64,000 nt of DNA, taken from positions 62,001-126,000 of the forward strand of contig CBDDTF010000001.1 of assembly GCA_965233705.1 (NCBI GenBank), in the 5' to 3' direction. The position numbers were made by a program, and so were the translations under genes. The notes beneath the pieces were generated by a model that saw nothing but the letters and a program-made list of their open reading frames with translations, was not told the origin of the DNA and made no database searches. Shown here in pieces: positions 1-10,480 of the stretch. Numbering within the stretch: the stretch's first letter is position 1; each line of letters starts with the position of its first letter. The DNA is from Algihabitans sp965233705 (lineage in GTDB: Bacteria; Pseudomonadota; Alphaproteobacteria; Kiloniellales; DSM-21159).

Positions 1-559
1 CCAGGGAGATGCGCCGCGCGTCGCCGCCCAGCTCGCCACCGACCAGGACCATCTCGGACAGGCCGCCCGGCATGGCCGAGAAGTAGGCGGTGATCGGGTC
101 GTAGCCGCAGACGCGCCGGTAGAACAGCAGACCGGCCCCACCGGCCAGCGCGATATAGCCGATCAGCGAGGTCAGGCTGATCGCCCACTCGTCGAGGCGG
201 GCGAGGATCTCCGGCGTGAAGCCGCTGCCGAGCATGACGCCGAGCACCGCCACCATGGCGGTGCGCAGCGGCTGCGCCATGGCGATCGGCGCGCCGGCGA
301 CCGCCGCCACCGTGGTCGCCATCATGGCACCGATCATCCAGGGCAGCGGCAGGCCCACGGCGGCGGCGGCCCAGCCGCCCAGCCCGCCGACGACCAGCGC
401 CAGGCCGATCCCGGGCGCCCGACGCGCCAGACTCGCGGGCGCCGGCGAGTCTGGCGCGGACTCGGAGGTGGAGCCGGGGACGGACTCTGGGCCGGACTCT
501 GGGCCGGACTTTGGGGCGGGGTCGGGCGTGGAGTCCGACTCGCTGTCGGGCTTGCGCAT
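1..559 (-). CDS. AbrB family membrane protein (ammonia monooxygenase-like), C-terminus cut off by window edge
   Basis: The first 186 residues are visible; the gene runs out of the window. After a Ser/Pro/Asp/Glu-rich N-terminal tail of about 45 residues come hydrophobic segments with the family hallmarks: LPLPWMIGAM early on and FSAMPGGLSEMVLVGGE near the edge, which I recognise from the AbrB membrane family (COG3180). These are multi-pass inner-membrane proteins of poorly known role, unrelated to the AbrB transcription factor. The ATG at 559 follows the argE stop by 11 bp, so the two are probably co-transcribed. The tail is encoded by a 12-bp DNA repeat (about 482-520) giving SGPE-SGPE, an odd acidic extension that probably stays in the cytoplasm. 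Family call is firm; function is not. Confidence 0.8.
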   Translation of the reverse strand, partial: MRKPDSESDSTPDPAPKSGPESGPESVPGSTSESAPDSPAPASLARRAPGIGLALVVGGLGGWAAAAVGLPLPWMIGAMMATTVAAVAGAPIAMAQPLRTAMVAVLGVMLGSGFTPEILARLDEWAISLTSLIGYIALAGGAGLLFYRRVCGYDPITAYFSAMPGGLSEMVLVGGELGGDARRISL

Positions 560-570
560 GGCGGCCGGCC

Positions 571-1752
571 TCACGCGGCCGACAGGCGCTCGCGCGTCAG
601 CCGCTCCAGCAAGCGGTCGAGGAAGCGCTCGCCGAGCGCCACCTGCTCCAGGGTGATGAACTCATTGGGCTTATGCGCCTGGTCGATCGAGCCCGGGCCG
701 CAGATCACCGCCGGGATGCCCGCTTCGCTGAACAGCCCCCCCTCGGTGCCGAAGGCGACCTTGGAGGTGCTGTTCGCCCCGGTCAGGCTCTTGACCAGGG
801 CCACCACCGGATGATCGGCCGGGGTGTCGAGCGCGCTGAAGTTGGAGCCGCTCTCGAAGCCGATGCCGGTGTCCGGCCGCACGGCCTGCATCTCCGGCTC
901 CAGCACCTCGCGGGCGTAGGCCTCGACCTCCGCGAAGAGCGCCTGCGGGTCCTCGTTCGGCAGATTGCGGAACTCGAACTCGAAGTGGCAGTCCTTGGGC
1001 ACGATGTTCAGGGCCGTGCCACCCTGGATGGTGCCAGTGTGCACCGTGGTGTGCGGCACGTCGAACGCGGGATCGAAGGGCCCCTCCGCCTGCTTGCGCC
1101 GGGCCATCTCCTGCAGCTTGACCAGCAGGCGGCCGGCGTACTCGATGGCGTTGACGCCGGTCGGCGCCAGGGACGAGTGGGACTCGAAGCCGCGCACGCG
1201 GCAGGTCACGTTGAACTTGCCCTTGTGGGCGTTGATCACCTGCATGCCGGTCGGCTCGCCGATCACCACCATGGCCGGACGCACCGGCAGCTCGGCCAGG
1301 CGCGCCAACATCGGACGCACGCCCCGGCAGCCGACCTCCTCGTCATAGGAAAAGCAGAAGTGGACCGGGGTCTGCAGCTCCGCCCGCGCGATCTCCGGCG
1401 CCTTGGCCAGGGCGATCGCGACAAAGGATTTCATGTCGCAGGTGCCGCGCCCGTACAGCTTGCCGTCCCGCTCCACCACCTGCCAGGGGTCGCTGTCCCA
1501 GTCCTGGCCGTCCACCGGCACCACGTCGGTGTGGCCCGACAGCGCGATGCCCGGCCGGTCGCTCGGCCCCAGGGTGGCGTAGAGGTTCGCCTTCTTGCCC
1601 GTCTCGTCGTAGATCAGCTCGCAGCGCGCACCGAGGTCGGCCAGGTAGTCGCGCACAAACTCGATCAGGCCGAGGTTGGAGTTGCGGCTGGTGGTGTCGA
1701 AGGAGATGAGCTTGCGGATCATCTCCACGGAGGACTCGGAGGGACGGGTCAT
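571..1752 (-). CDS. argE: acetylornithine deacetylase
   Basis: M20 metallopeptidase of 393 residues, the usual length for ArgE. It hydrolyses N-acetylornithine to ornithine and acetate in arginine synthesis, in the cytoplasm. Visible metal-site motifs are SGHTDVVPVDG (H74, D76), GRGTCDMKSF (D106), the YDEEVGCRG pair (E138, E139), a GEPT motif near residue 165 and a C-terminal AHKPNEF His. The ATG at 1752 starts a typical M20 N-terminus. Upstream lies the LysR gene on the same strand (76 bp away) and downstream the abrB-type gene. Related M20 enzymes such as DapE or formylglutamate deformylase-like proteins are possible, but the overall sequence reads as the alphaproteobacterial ArgE type. Confidence 0.9.
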   Translation of the reverse strand: MTRPSESSVEMIRKLISFDTTSRNSNLGLIEFVRDYLADLGARCELIYDETGKKANLYATLGPSDRPGIALSGHTDVVPVDGQDWDSDPWQVVERDGKLYGRGTCDMKSFVAIALAKAPEIARAELQTPVHFCFSYDEEVGCRGVRPMLARLAELPVRPAMVVIGEPTGMQVINAHKGKFNVTCRVRGFESHSSLAPTGVNAIEYAGRLLVKLQEMARRKQAEGPFDPAFDVPHTTVHTGTIQGGTALNIVPKDCHFEFEFRNLPNEDPQALFAEVEAYAREVLEPEMQAVRPDTGIGFESGSNFSALDTPADHPVVALVKSLTGANSTSKVAFGTEGGLFSEAGIPAVICGPGSIDQAHKPNEFITLEQVALGERFLDRLLERLTRERLSAA

Positions 1753-1828
1753 TCGGGACCTTCTCGAAAGCTGGCGGAATGGAATTTCGGATAAGCTATA
1801 GCATCGCCAGCATTGCGAATGCAGCCGC

Positions 1829-2824
1829 TCAGCTATGCCGCCCGGGCTCGGGCCGGGGCGAGCCGAGCTTCAGCGGATCGGCCTCGGGCGGCCGCTGCAG
1901 CAGGCCGGGCGGCGTCGCCTCGCCCCGTGCCTCGGCGATGACCCAGCGGCGGAAGGCGCGGACCTTGGGCCGCTCGGCCAGCGCCGGGCTGGAGACGACC
2001 CAGTAGGCGAAGCGGGTGCGCAGGCGCGGCCCGAAGGGACAGACCAGCCGGCCGGCCTCGAGGTCGTCACCGGCCAGCGACAGGCGCCCGAGCGCCACGC
2101 CCTCGCCGGCCACCGCCGCCTCCAGCACCATCGCCATGTGCGAGTAGCCGGGCCCGCGCTCCGGATCGATGCCGCTGTCGGCCAGCCCGGCCGCCTCGAA
2201 CCAGACGCGCCAGTCGGGGCTGTCGGCCGTGCCGCTGACCTCGTCGTGCAGCAGCGTGTGGTGCCGCAGATCCTCCGGCGCACGTAGCGGACGCGGCCCC
2301 TCGCAAAGCCCCGGGGCGCAAACCGGCAGGATCTCGTCGCCCATCAGCCAGTCGACCCGCAGCCCCGGATAGCCGCCGGCCCCGTAGCGGATGCCGACGT
2401 CGATCTCGTCGCGCTCCAGGTCCGCTAGGCGGTCGTCGGCGGAGACCAGCACGTCGATGTCGGGATGCTGGGCGCGAAAGCGGGCCAGGCGCGGCAGCAG
2501 CCATTTCGAGGCGAAGGAGGTCAGCACCGAGACGCGCAGGGGACCGCCCGCCTCGGCCTGGCGCAGACGCCGCGCCGCCGCGTCCAGCAGGTCGAAGGCC
2601 TCGCGCGCCGGCGGCAGCAGGCTGCGCCCGGCCTCGGTCAGCGCCAGGGCACGGTTGAGCCGGCGGAACAGCGGCACGCCCAGGTGCGCCTCCAGCGCCT
2701 TGACCTGGTGGCTGACGGCGGCCTGGGTCACGGCCAACTCCTCCGCCGCCTGGGTGAAGGAGAGATGGCGGGCCGCCGCCTCGAAGGCGCGCAGGGCGTT
2801 GAGCGGGGGAAGACGGCGACGCAT
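1829..2824 (-). CDS. LysR-family transcriptional regulator, GcvA-like
   Basis: A 331-residue LysR regulator. The N-terminus has the winged helix-turn-helix (residues about 5-65, RRLPPLNALRAFEAAARH and AVTQAAVSHQVKALE), followed by a periplasmic-binding-like effector domain (about 90-300). The start RRLPPLNALRAFE is characteristic of the GcvA group, which controls glycine cleavage or beta-lactamase genes in other bacteria; the target here is unknown. I chose the ATG at 2824 rather than an in-frame TTG at 2839 because the family begins at this Met. A proline-rich tail of about 25 residues follows the domain. It is divergent from the DUF1127 gene across an AT-rich 139-bp spacer, a common arrangement that hints it regulates that gene and/or itself. 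Confidence 0.88.
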   Translation of the reverse strand: MRRRLPPLNALRAFEAAARHLSFTQAAEELAVTQAAVSHQVKALEAHLGVPLFRRLNRALALTEAGRSLLPPAREAFDLLDAAARRLRQAEAGGPLRVSVLTSFASKWLLPRLARFRAQHPDIDVLVSADDRLADLERDEIDVGIRYGAGGYPGLRVDWLMGDEILPVCAPGLCEGPRPLRAPEDLRHHTLLHDEVSGTADSPDWRVWFEAAGLADSGIDPERGPGYSHMAMVLEAAVAGEGVALGRLSLAGDDLEAGRLVCPFGPRLRTRFAYWVVSSPALAERPKVRAFRRWVIAEARGEATPPGLLQRPPEADPLKLGSPRPEPGRHS

Positions 2825-2963
2825 GGCAGCCTTGCTCAACCAAATTTTTCTAATGCGTCTACCGAATTAACATCGTTTGTGAAGCTTTTTCAAGCGCCCC
2901 ATTGTCTTGCTGACTGAAGACGCGAGGCAGCTCCGCCCGTCGCAGAGCATGAGGAGAATTGTC
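2825..2963. promoter_or_regulatory. divergent promoter region between LysR and DUF1127 genes
   Basis: This 139-bp spacer is markedly richer in A+T (AAATTTTTCTAATG, GAATTAACATCG, TGAAGCTTTTTCAAG) than its surroundings and separates divergent genes, so it should hold both promoters and probably the LysR operator. A short dyad GAAGC-TTTTTC is visible around 2881-2895. I cannot assign a -35/-10 pair with confidence. A GAGGAG ribosome-binding site lies at 2951-2956, seven bases before the DUF1127 ATG. Confidence 0.5.
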
Positions 2964-3251
2964 ATGAAAAATCTGACGGGGCCCCTGATCGCGACCCGCC
3001 GCGGCGCGACCTCCGGCTGTGTCGCGCTCGACTGCCCGGCCCCGATGGCCCGCAGCGCTACGCGGGGCCGGCCGCCGCGCGCCGGCACGCCAGCCCCCCT
3101 GGACGCGCTGCTGGAGCTGCTGGTGACCTGGCAGGAGCGTGCCGAGCAGCGTCATTGCCTGGCCCAACTTGACGACCGCCTGCTGCGCGACGTCGGGCTC
3201 GACCGGCTCGATGCCGCGCGCGAGGCCGCCAAGCCGTTCTGGCGGCGCTGA
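2964..3251 (+). CDS. DUF1127 domain protein
   Basis: A 95-residue protein whose C-terminal half matches the DUF1127 (YjiS-like) family: WQERAEQRHCLAQLDDRL followed by LRDVGLDRLDAAREAAK and a final FWRR. Its N-terminal 45 residues are basic and low in complexity. DUF1127 proteins are small arginine-rich proteins; in some alphaproteobacteria members have been tied to phosphate, carbon or RNA metabolism, but no role can be read here. The ATG at 2964 is chosen because GAGGAG stands seven bases upstream; an earlier in-frame start at 2907 lacks this. It is divergent from the GcvA-like regulator, which is its likeliest controller. Confidence 0.8.
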   Translation: MKNLTGPLIATRRGATSGCVALDCPAPMARSATRGRPPRAGTPAPLDALLELLVTWQERAEQRHCLAQLDDRLLRDVGLDRLDAAREAAKPFWRR

Positions 3252-3309
3252 CACGCGGACCGGCGGGCGCGCCCGCCCCGCCGCGTCATTGGCCCGCGCC
3301 GGACGGGTC

Positions 3310-3449
3310 CTAGAGCAGATTGTGATCGTTTGGACCCACAGCGTGGGTCCACCGATCACAAGAAACCTGCTCCACACCAAAGGGTAGAGCGATTTCTCGC
3401 GACCGGCGGAACCGCTGCGCGGTTCCGCACGGTCGCAAATCGCTCTAGG
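3310..3449. repeat. composite CTAGAG-bounded palindromic repeat (types C+B)
   Basis: Two imperfect palindromes lie end to end. The first (about 3311-3376) starts TAGAGCAGATTGTGATCG, has the inner palindrome GACCCACAGCGTGGGTC and closes with CGATCACAAGAAACCTGCTC. The second (about 3386-3448) starts TAGAGCGATTTCTCGCGACC and closes GGTCGCAAATCGCTCTAG around AACCGCTGCGCGGTT. The same pair, in the same order and joined by ACCAAAGGG, recurs at 21694-21834. It lies between two unrelated genes. It may be transcribed as a hairpin and act as a REP or MITE-like element; no transposase is nearby. Confidence 0.8.
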
Positions 3450-3514
3450 CCGCTCGCCAAGAGCTTCCGGCCGCGGCGAACGCCGGGCCGCCGGGCCGCC
3501 CGAGCGGTGGCAGG

Positions 3515-3832
3515 CTACTCGCTCATCACCTGCTGCTTGGCGACTTCGCGCAGCTCGTCCATCTTCTTGCGCAGCCGGTGCTCGGACATCTCGACGCCCT
3601 TGTCGGAGAGGTCGCCCATGACCTTGCGGTAGACGTCCTCGTCGCCGGCCTCCTCGAAGTCGGAGGCGACCACCTCCTTGGCGTAGGCGTCGGCCGCCTC
3701 GCCCTTGAGGTCCAGCATCTCGGCCGCCCAGAGTCCCAGTAGCTTGTTGCGCCGGACCTCGACCCGGAACTGCAGTTCCTGGTCGTGCTTGTACTTGTCC
3801 TCGAACGCCTTCTCGCGATCGCTGAAGCTCAT
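3515..3832 (-). CDS. ATPase inhibitor subunit zeta (DUF1476)
   Basis: A 105-residue protein starting MSFSDREKAFEDKYKHDQEL, the signature of the DUF1476 / zeta subunit family found almost only in alphaproteobacteria. In Paracoccus the zeta subunit binds the F1-ATPase and blocks ATP hydrolysis with its N-terminal helix; I infer the same cytoplasmic role. The whole chain looks helical and charged, with a C-terminal coiled segment (RLRKKMDELREVAKQ). I trimmed a longer in-frame start at 3943 because its 37 extra residues are basic low-complexity and the family starts at this Met. An AAGGAGAG lies about 14 bases upstream. It stands alone, not beside atp genes. Confidence 0.9.
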   Translation of the reverse strand: MSFSDREKAFEDKYKHDQELQFRVEVRRNKLLGLWAAEMLDLKGEAADAYAKEVVASDFEEAGDEDVYRKVMGDLSDKGVEMSEHRLRKKMDELREVAKQQVMSE

Positions 3833-4038
3833 GCCTGCGCTACCCTTGCTCTCTCCTTGCGGCCCCCGGACGCGGCGCGGCGAGGCGGCGAGCCCCCTCG
3901 ACGACGCCGCACGACGACGACGCACGGACCTTGGAATTGGCACCCGGCGGCGGTTGACCGCCGGCGGTTCGGCGCCGTTATAGCTTCTGCTCCGCGACAG
4001 GTGAACCGAAACCGCACAGCGCCTATCTTGCCGCCATT

Positions 4039-4794
4039 ATGTGTTCGATCGTCCTCCTGCGCCGCCCCGACCATCCCTGGCCCGTGATCTTCGCCGGCAA
4101 CCGCGACGAATTGCGCGACCGGCCCTGGCGACCGCCGGCGCGCCACTGGCCGGACCGCCCGGAGGTGGTCGCCGGCCTCGACGCGCTGGCCGGCGGTTCC
4201 TGGCTGGGTGTCAACGACCACGGGCTGCTGGCCTGCATCCTCAACCGCCGCGGCTCGCTCGGGCCCGCCGCCGGCAAGCGCAGCCGCGGCGAGCTGGTGC
4301 TGGAGGCGCTGGACCACGCCGACGCCGCCTCGGCCGCGCGGGCCCTGGCCGACCTCGAGCCGAGCGCCTACCGCAGCTTCAACCTCGTGCTGGCCGATTC
4401 GCACGACGCCTTCTGGCTGCGCCACCTGGGCGAGGACGCCGGCGGCCCGGTGGCGCAGCCGCTGCCGCCGGGCGTGTCGATGATCACCGCGGCCGACCGC
4501 AACGACACCAAGACGCCGCGCATCCGCCACTTCCTGCCACGCTTTCGCGCCGCGCCGCCGCCGGCGCCGGAGCGCGACGCGTGGGAGGCCTGGCAGGCGC
4601 TGCTGGCCAGCCGCGAGCACGATTCGGCCGCCGGGCCCGAGGGCGCCATGAACGTCGCCCTGCCCAACGGCTTCGGCACGGTCTCCAGCTCGCTGATCGC
4701 GCTCGCCGCCCCCGGCCGCGGCGAACCGGCGGCGGTCTGGCGCTTCGCCGCGGGACCGCCGGACCAGGCCGAGTTCCAGGCGGTCGAGCTGTGA
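4039..4794 (+). CDS. NRDE family protein (TANGO2 homologue)
   Basis: 251 residues. The N-terminus MCSIVLLRRPDHPWPV, then FAGNRDELRDRP, contains the Asn-Arg-Asp-Glu motif that names the family, with the Cys at position 2 as in N-terminal nucleophile hydrolases. Further family-like segments are GGSWLGVNDHG and ILNRRGSLGP. Bacterial members have no settled function; human TANGO2 is linked to heme or lipid trafficking. The gene is divergent from the zeta gene and about 190 bp upstream of purC. I see no signal peptide. Confidence 0.85.
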   Translation: MCSIVLLRRPDHPWPVIFAGNRDELRDRPWRPPARHWPDRPEVVAGLDALAGGSWLGVNDHGLLACILNRRGSLGPAAGKRSRGELVLEALDHADAASAARALADLEPSAYRSFNLVLADSHDAFWLRHLGEDAGGPVAQPLPPGVSMITAADRNDTKTPRIRHFLPRFRAAPPPAPERDAWEAWQALLASREHDSAAGPEGAMNVALPNGFGTVSSSLIALAAPGRGEPAAVWRFAAGPPDQAEFQAVEL

Positions 4795-4983
4795 CGCCGA
4801 CGGCCAAGAAGCCGAAGCGAAAACCATAGGCGCGCCGCGGCGCCCCGATTGTTTCCCCTTGGCCGGGCTGCTATATGGGAAGCCTTCTCCTACGAGGGAT
4901 ACGCCGCGGTGCGACCGGTCGGGTTCTTTACGGAACGGACGGCCGGCGACGGCCCCGGACTTCCCCATTTCGGACGTGACAGG

Positions 4984-5748
4984 ATGCGACGCAGACGGAT
5001 CTACGAGGGCAAGGCCAAGGTCATCTTCGAGGGGCCGGAACCCGGCACCGTGGTGCAGTACTTCAAGGACGACGCCACCGCCTTCAACGCCCAGAAAACC
5101 GGCGTGATCACGGGCAAGGGCGTGCTGAACAACCGCATCAGCGAATACTTCATGCTGCGCCTGGCGGAGATCGGCGTGCCGACCCACTTCGTGCGCCGCC
5201 TGAACATGCGCGAGCAGCTCGTGCGCGAGGTCGAGATCATTCCCCTCGAGGTGGTGGTCCGCAACGTCGCGGCCGGCAGCTTCTCCAAGCGCTTCAAGAT
5301 GGAGGAAGGCACGTCGATGCCGCGCTCCATCGTCGAGTACTACCTGAAGAACGACGAGCTGGGCGATCCGCTGGTCACCGAGGAGCACATCACCGCCTTC
5401 GGCTGGGCCGCCACCCAGGACCTCGACGACATGCTGCACATGGCGCTGCGCATCAACGACTTCCTCTCCGGCCTGCTGCTCGGCGTCGGGCTCAAGCTGG
5501 TCGACTTCAAGCTGGAGTTCGGCCGTCTGTGGGACGAGGAGGAGCAGATGCGCATCGTGCTGGCCGACGAGATCAGCCCGGATTCCTGCCGTCTGTGGGA
5601 CCTGCAGACCAACGAGAAGCTGGACAAGGACCGCTTCCGCCGCGACCTGGGCGACGTCGCCGAGGCCTATCAGGAGGTGGCGCGCCGGCTGGGCGTGCTG
5701 CCCGAGGCGGGCCCGGTCGACCTGCCGGGCCCCAAGGCGGTGCAGTAG
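4984..5748 (+). CDS. purC: phosphoribosylaminoimidazole-succinocarboxamide synthase (SAICAR synthetase)
   Basis: 254 residues, the usual size. It joins aspartate to CAIR with ATP in de novo purine synthesis. Recognisable motifs are RIYEGKAKVIFE (ATP site), FKDDATAFNAQK, NRISEYFMLRL, VVVRNVAAGSFSKR, LVDFKLEFG and LADEISPDSCRLWD. I take ATG 4984: an earlier in-frame ATG at 4849 adds 45 residues with no family match, and PurC normally begins a few residues before YEGKAK. A small membrane-protein gene follows 6 bp after its stop, then purS, purQ and purL, all on the same strand and evidently one operon. Confidence 0.95.
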   Translation: MRRRRIYEGKAKVIFEGPEPGTVVQYFKDDATAFNAQKTGVITGKGVLNNRISEYFMLRLAEIGVPTHFVRRLNMREQLVREVEIIPLEVVVRNVAAGSFSKRFKMEEGTSMPRSIVEYYLKNDELGDPLVTEEHITAFGWAATQDLDDMLHMALRINDFLSGLLLGVGLKLVDFKLEFGRLWDEEEQMRIVLADEISPDSCRLWDLQTNEKLDKDRFRRDLGDVAEAYQEVARRLGVLPEAGPVDLPGPKAVQ

Positions 5749-5754
5749 GCGGCG

Positions 5755-5991
5755 ATGCGCCGCGGCCAGCTTCTCCTGCTCCTCGCCGCGGTCGGCGGCC
5801 TGCTGGCGGTGACGCTGGCCGGCGCCGTCTGGATGTGGCAGCGCCTCGACAGCCTCGAGGCCGCCCGCCAGGGCCCGGCCGCCGACATGAGCAGCGCCTG
5901 GTGGGCCTTCGGCCTCGGCGGCCTGGTGATCGCCGGCGTCATCGCGCTCTTCATCCGCCTGGCCCTGAAGGGGCGCGCGGAGTCGCGCTGA
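5755..5991 (+). CDS. small two-helix membrane protein in the pur operon
   Basis: 78 residues of unrecognised family. Two hydrophobic stretches, residues about 5-27 (QLLLLLAAVGGLLAVTLAG) and 49-71 (WAFGLGGLVIAGVIALFIRL), are joined by a short polar loop; ends are basic (MRRG and KGRAESR). The ATG lies 6 bp after the purC stop, so translation is probably coupled. It sits inside the purC-purS gap where many alphaproteobacteria have no gene. No function can be assigned; a role in the purine operon is only suggested by position. Confidence 0.65.
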   Translation: MRRGQLLLLLAAVGGLLAVTLAGAVWMWQRLDSLEAARQGPAADMSSAWWAFGLGGLVIAGVIALFIRLALKGRAESR

Positions 5992-6073
5992 GCCGCTCGC
6001 GGCCGGACTCGCCGGTTCCCCGCGCCGGTCACCGCAGCCGTCCCCGCAGCCGTCCCCGCACCTGCGCGCGTCG

Positions 6074-6138
6074 CAGGCTCGGCGCGCCCATGGCGGTGCC
6101 GCAAAGCGGTTCCATAGCGCCGCAAATCCCTCTAGGTT
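6074..6138. repeat. degenerate copy of the CTAGAG palindromic repeat (type B-like)
   Basis: The segment ends CCGCAAATCCCTCTAGG, close to the TCGCAAATCGCTCTAGG end of the type B element at 3386-3448, and carries an inner GGTGCCGC-AAAGCGGTT core. The left half is badly eroded, so this is either a decayed copy or chance. It lies in the 184-bp gap before purS. Just upstream (6031-6060) a 12-bp motif CCGCAGCCGTCC is repeated. Confidence 0.4.
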
Positions 6139-6175
6139 CGGCGCCGTTCTCAAGCAGCAGCAGCGGAGTCCCCCG

Positions 6176-6418
6176 ATGAAGGCGCGCGTCCACGTCACTC
6201 TCAAGCCGGGAGTGCTCGACCCCCAAGGCAAGGCGATCCAGCACGCCCTCGAGGCCCTGGGCTTCGGCGGCGTCGAGGAGGCCCGCCAGGGTAAGGTGAT
6301 CGAGCTGAGCCTCAGCGAAACCGATCCCGAGGCGGCGCGCGGCCAGGTCGAGGAGATGTGCCGCAAGCTGCTCGCCAACACGGTGATCGAGAACTACGCC
6401 ATCGAACTGGAGGCCTAG
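6176..6418 (+). CDS. purS: phosphoribosylformylglycinamidine synthase subunit PurS
   Basis: 80 residues starting MKARVHVTLKPGVLDPQGKA and ending VIENYAIELEA, the classic PurS sequence. PurS dimers bridge PurL and PurQ in the FGAM synthase complex, which converts FGAR to FGAM using glutamine. The presence of PurS goes with the short PurL and separate PurQ found just downstream. purQ begins 10 bp after the stop. GGAG-like bases (GGAGTCCCCCG) precede the ATG by nine positions. Confidence 0.95.
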   Translation: MKARVHVTLKPGVLDPQGKAIQHALEALGFGGVEEARQGKVIELSLSETDPEAARGQVEEMCRKLLANTVIENYAIELEA

Positions 6419-6428
6419 GGCGCCCGCC

Positions 6429-7114
6429 ATGAAATCGGCTGTCGTCGTGTTTCCCGGCACCAACCGGGAAAAGGACATGGTCCGCGCGCTGCACCGCGCC
6501 GCCGGCCAGCCCCCGGCCATCGTCTGGCACAAGGACACGGAGGTCCCGCCGGTCGACCTGATCGTCCTGCCCGGCGGCTTCGCCCACGGCGACTACCTGC
6601 GCGCCGGCGCCATGGCGGCGCGCAGCCCGGTGATGCGCGAGGTGGTCGCCCGCGCCCAGGCCGGCGTGCCGGTGCTGGGCGTGTGCAACGGGTTCCAGGT
6701 GCTGACCGAGGCCGGCCTGCTGCCCGGCGCGCTGCTGCGCAACGCCGAGCTGAAGTTCGTCTGCCACGACGTGCGCCTGCGCGTGGAGAACAGCCAGACG
6801 CTGTTCACCGGCGCCTTCGAGGCGGGCGAGTGCTTCAGCACCCCGGTCGCCCACATGGACGGCAACTACTTCATCGACCGCGAGGGCTACGCCCGCATCG
6901 CCGGCAACGGGCAGATCGCCTTCCGCTACGTCGACGACGGCGACATGCCGACCGAATCGGCCAACCCCAACGGCTCGCTGCACGCCATCGCCGGGGTGTT
7001 CAACGACACCAAGACGGTCCTCGGCCTGATGCCGCATCCGGAGGATGCGACCGACCCGCTGCACGGCGGCACCGAGGGCCGCAAGCTGTTCCAGGGAATC
7101 GTGGAGGCCCTATC

Positions 7115-7118
<4 letters not shown>
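6429..7118 (+). CDS. purQ: phosphoribosylformylglycinamidine synthase, glutaminase subunit PurQ
   Basis: 229 residues, class I glutamine amidotransferase. It releases ammonia from glutamine and channels it to PurL. Visible are the N-terminal VVFPGTNREKDM, the GGFAHGDYLRAGA loop, the nucleophile elbow VLGVCNGFQVLTEAG (catalytic Cys near residue 87) and the C-terminal His/Glu region LMPHPEDA. The gene's TGA stop overlaps the purL GTG start by four bases (GTGA at 7115-7118), which points to translational coupling. Confidence 0.95.
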
Positions 7119-9391
<2,273 letters not shown>

Positions 9392-9491
9392 CGGGGTCGA
9401 CCGGGACAGATACGGCCGAGTGGCGGGCCGCCCGGGCGACGGATCGCGGCGGGCCGCCCCCGCAGCCCAAGGGAAGAGGTGACGACAGACA

Positions 9492-9731
9492 ATGCCGATG
9501 AACGTGGGCGAGATCGAGCAGCTCATCAAAGACGCGCTGCCCGACGCCAAGGTGACGATCGAGGACCTGGCCGGCGACGGCGACCACTACGCCGCCTACG
9601 TCGTCTCCGAAGCCTTCCGCGGCAAGACGCGCGTGCAGCAGCACCAGCTCGTCTATCAGGCGCTGCAGGGCCGCATGGGCAACGAGCTGCACGCCCTCGC
9701 CCTGCAGACCAGCGCCCCCAGCGGCCAGTAG
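9492..9731 (+). CDS. BolA family protein
   Basis: 79 residues with the BolA class II KH-like fold: MNVGEIEQLIKDALPDAKV, DLAGDGDHYAAYVVSEAF, then RVQQHQLVYQALQGRMG and HALALQT. Such proteins form iron-sulfur bridged complexes with monothiol glutaredoxins, and indeed a CGFS glutaredoxin gene follows 88 bp downstream. The conserved invariant His (QQH) is present and the loop has a His (GDGDHY), as in the BolA_H/IbaG type. A second ATG at 9498 is also possible. It is placed after purL as in many alphaproteobacteria. Confidence 0.9.
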   Translation: MPMNVGEIEQLIKDALPDAKVTIEDLAGDGDHYAAYVVSEAFRGKTRVQQHQLVYQALQGRMGNELHALALQTSAPSGQ

Positions 9732-9819
9732 GACGCACGCAGGCGGCCACGCGCAAGACAAGCGCCCCGGACGGCCGATCCGGGCCACCCGCAACCCGAT
9801 ACCGAGGGACCGACAGGCG

Positions 9820-10161
<342 letters not shown>

Positions 10162-10180
10162 GGCCCCGCCCCGCCGGCAA

Positions 10181-10276
10181 CCGGCGACTCGGGGCCGGCG
10201 ACTCGGGGCCGGCGACTCGGGGCCGGCGACTCGGGATTGGCGATCAGGGCCGGCGACTGGGGGTTGGCGATCGGGG
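10181..10276. repeat. 14-bp tandem repeat array, about seven units
   Basis: Four consecutive units of CCGGCGACTCGGGG (10181-10236, the fourth ending A) are followed by three degenerate units alternating TTGGCGATC(A/G)GGG and CCGGCGACTGGGGG up to 10276. The array lies just after the grxD stop and before its terminator. It is non-coding as far as I can tell. Such a minisatellite may vary in copy number between strains. Confidence 0.85.
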
Positions 10277-10340
10277 CGTGGCGACCGGACGACCGGCAGC
10301 GCCTCACCGCGTCACCGCGACAAATCGTGATGTCCGCGCA

Positions 10341-10382
10341 GGGCCGGTCACGCGCCAAGACAGGCGCATGACCGGCCCTTTT
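10341..10382 (+). terminator. intrinsic terminator of the pur-bolA-grxD unit
   Basis: A 16-bp arm GGGCCGGTCACGCGCC (10341-10356), a 6-base loop and the matching arm GGCGCATGACCGGCCC (10363-10378) pair with one mismatch, followed by TTTTCC. It lies 180 bp after the grxD stop. This is one of the best terminators in the window. The rest of the 319-bp gap (10162-10480) holds the 14-bp repeats and nothing else I can recognise. Confidence 0.85.
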
Positions 10383-10480
10383 CCTGTCCAACCGCCTGCC
10401 CCCTCCAGCCGCCCGCCAAAGGCCGCGACGGCCGCCGAGCGGCGCCCCGCGGAAGCGGCCCCAGACGATCACACCCTGCG

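Noticed and set aside
1..559. AbrB-type transcription factor
   Set aside because: The name is shared, but the protein is a multi-pass membrane protein of COG3180 type, not a small DNA-binding protein.
4849..4983. N-terminal extension of purC from ATG 4849
   Set aside because: The 45 extra residues do not resemble PurC and the family starts shortly before YEGKAK.
3515..6381. Very long minus-strand open frames across 3829-6381 and similar ones elsewhere
   Set aside because: They are GC-rich shadow frames of purC, purS and the NRDE gene; composition and lack of motifs exclude them.
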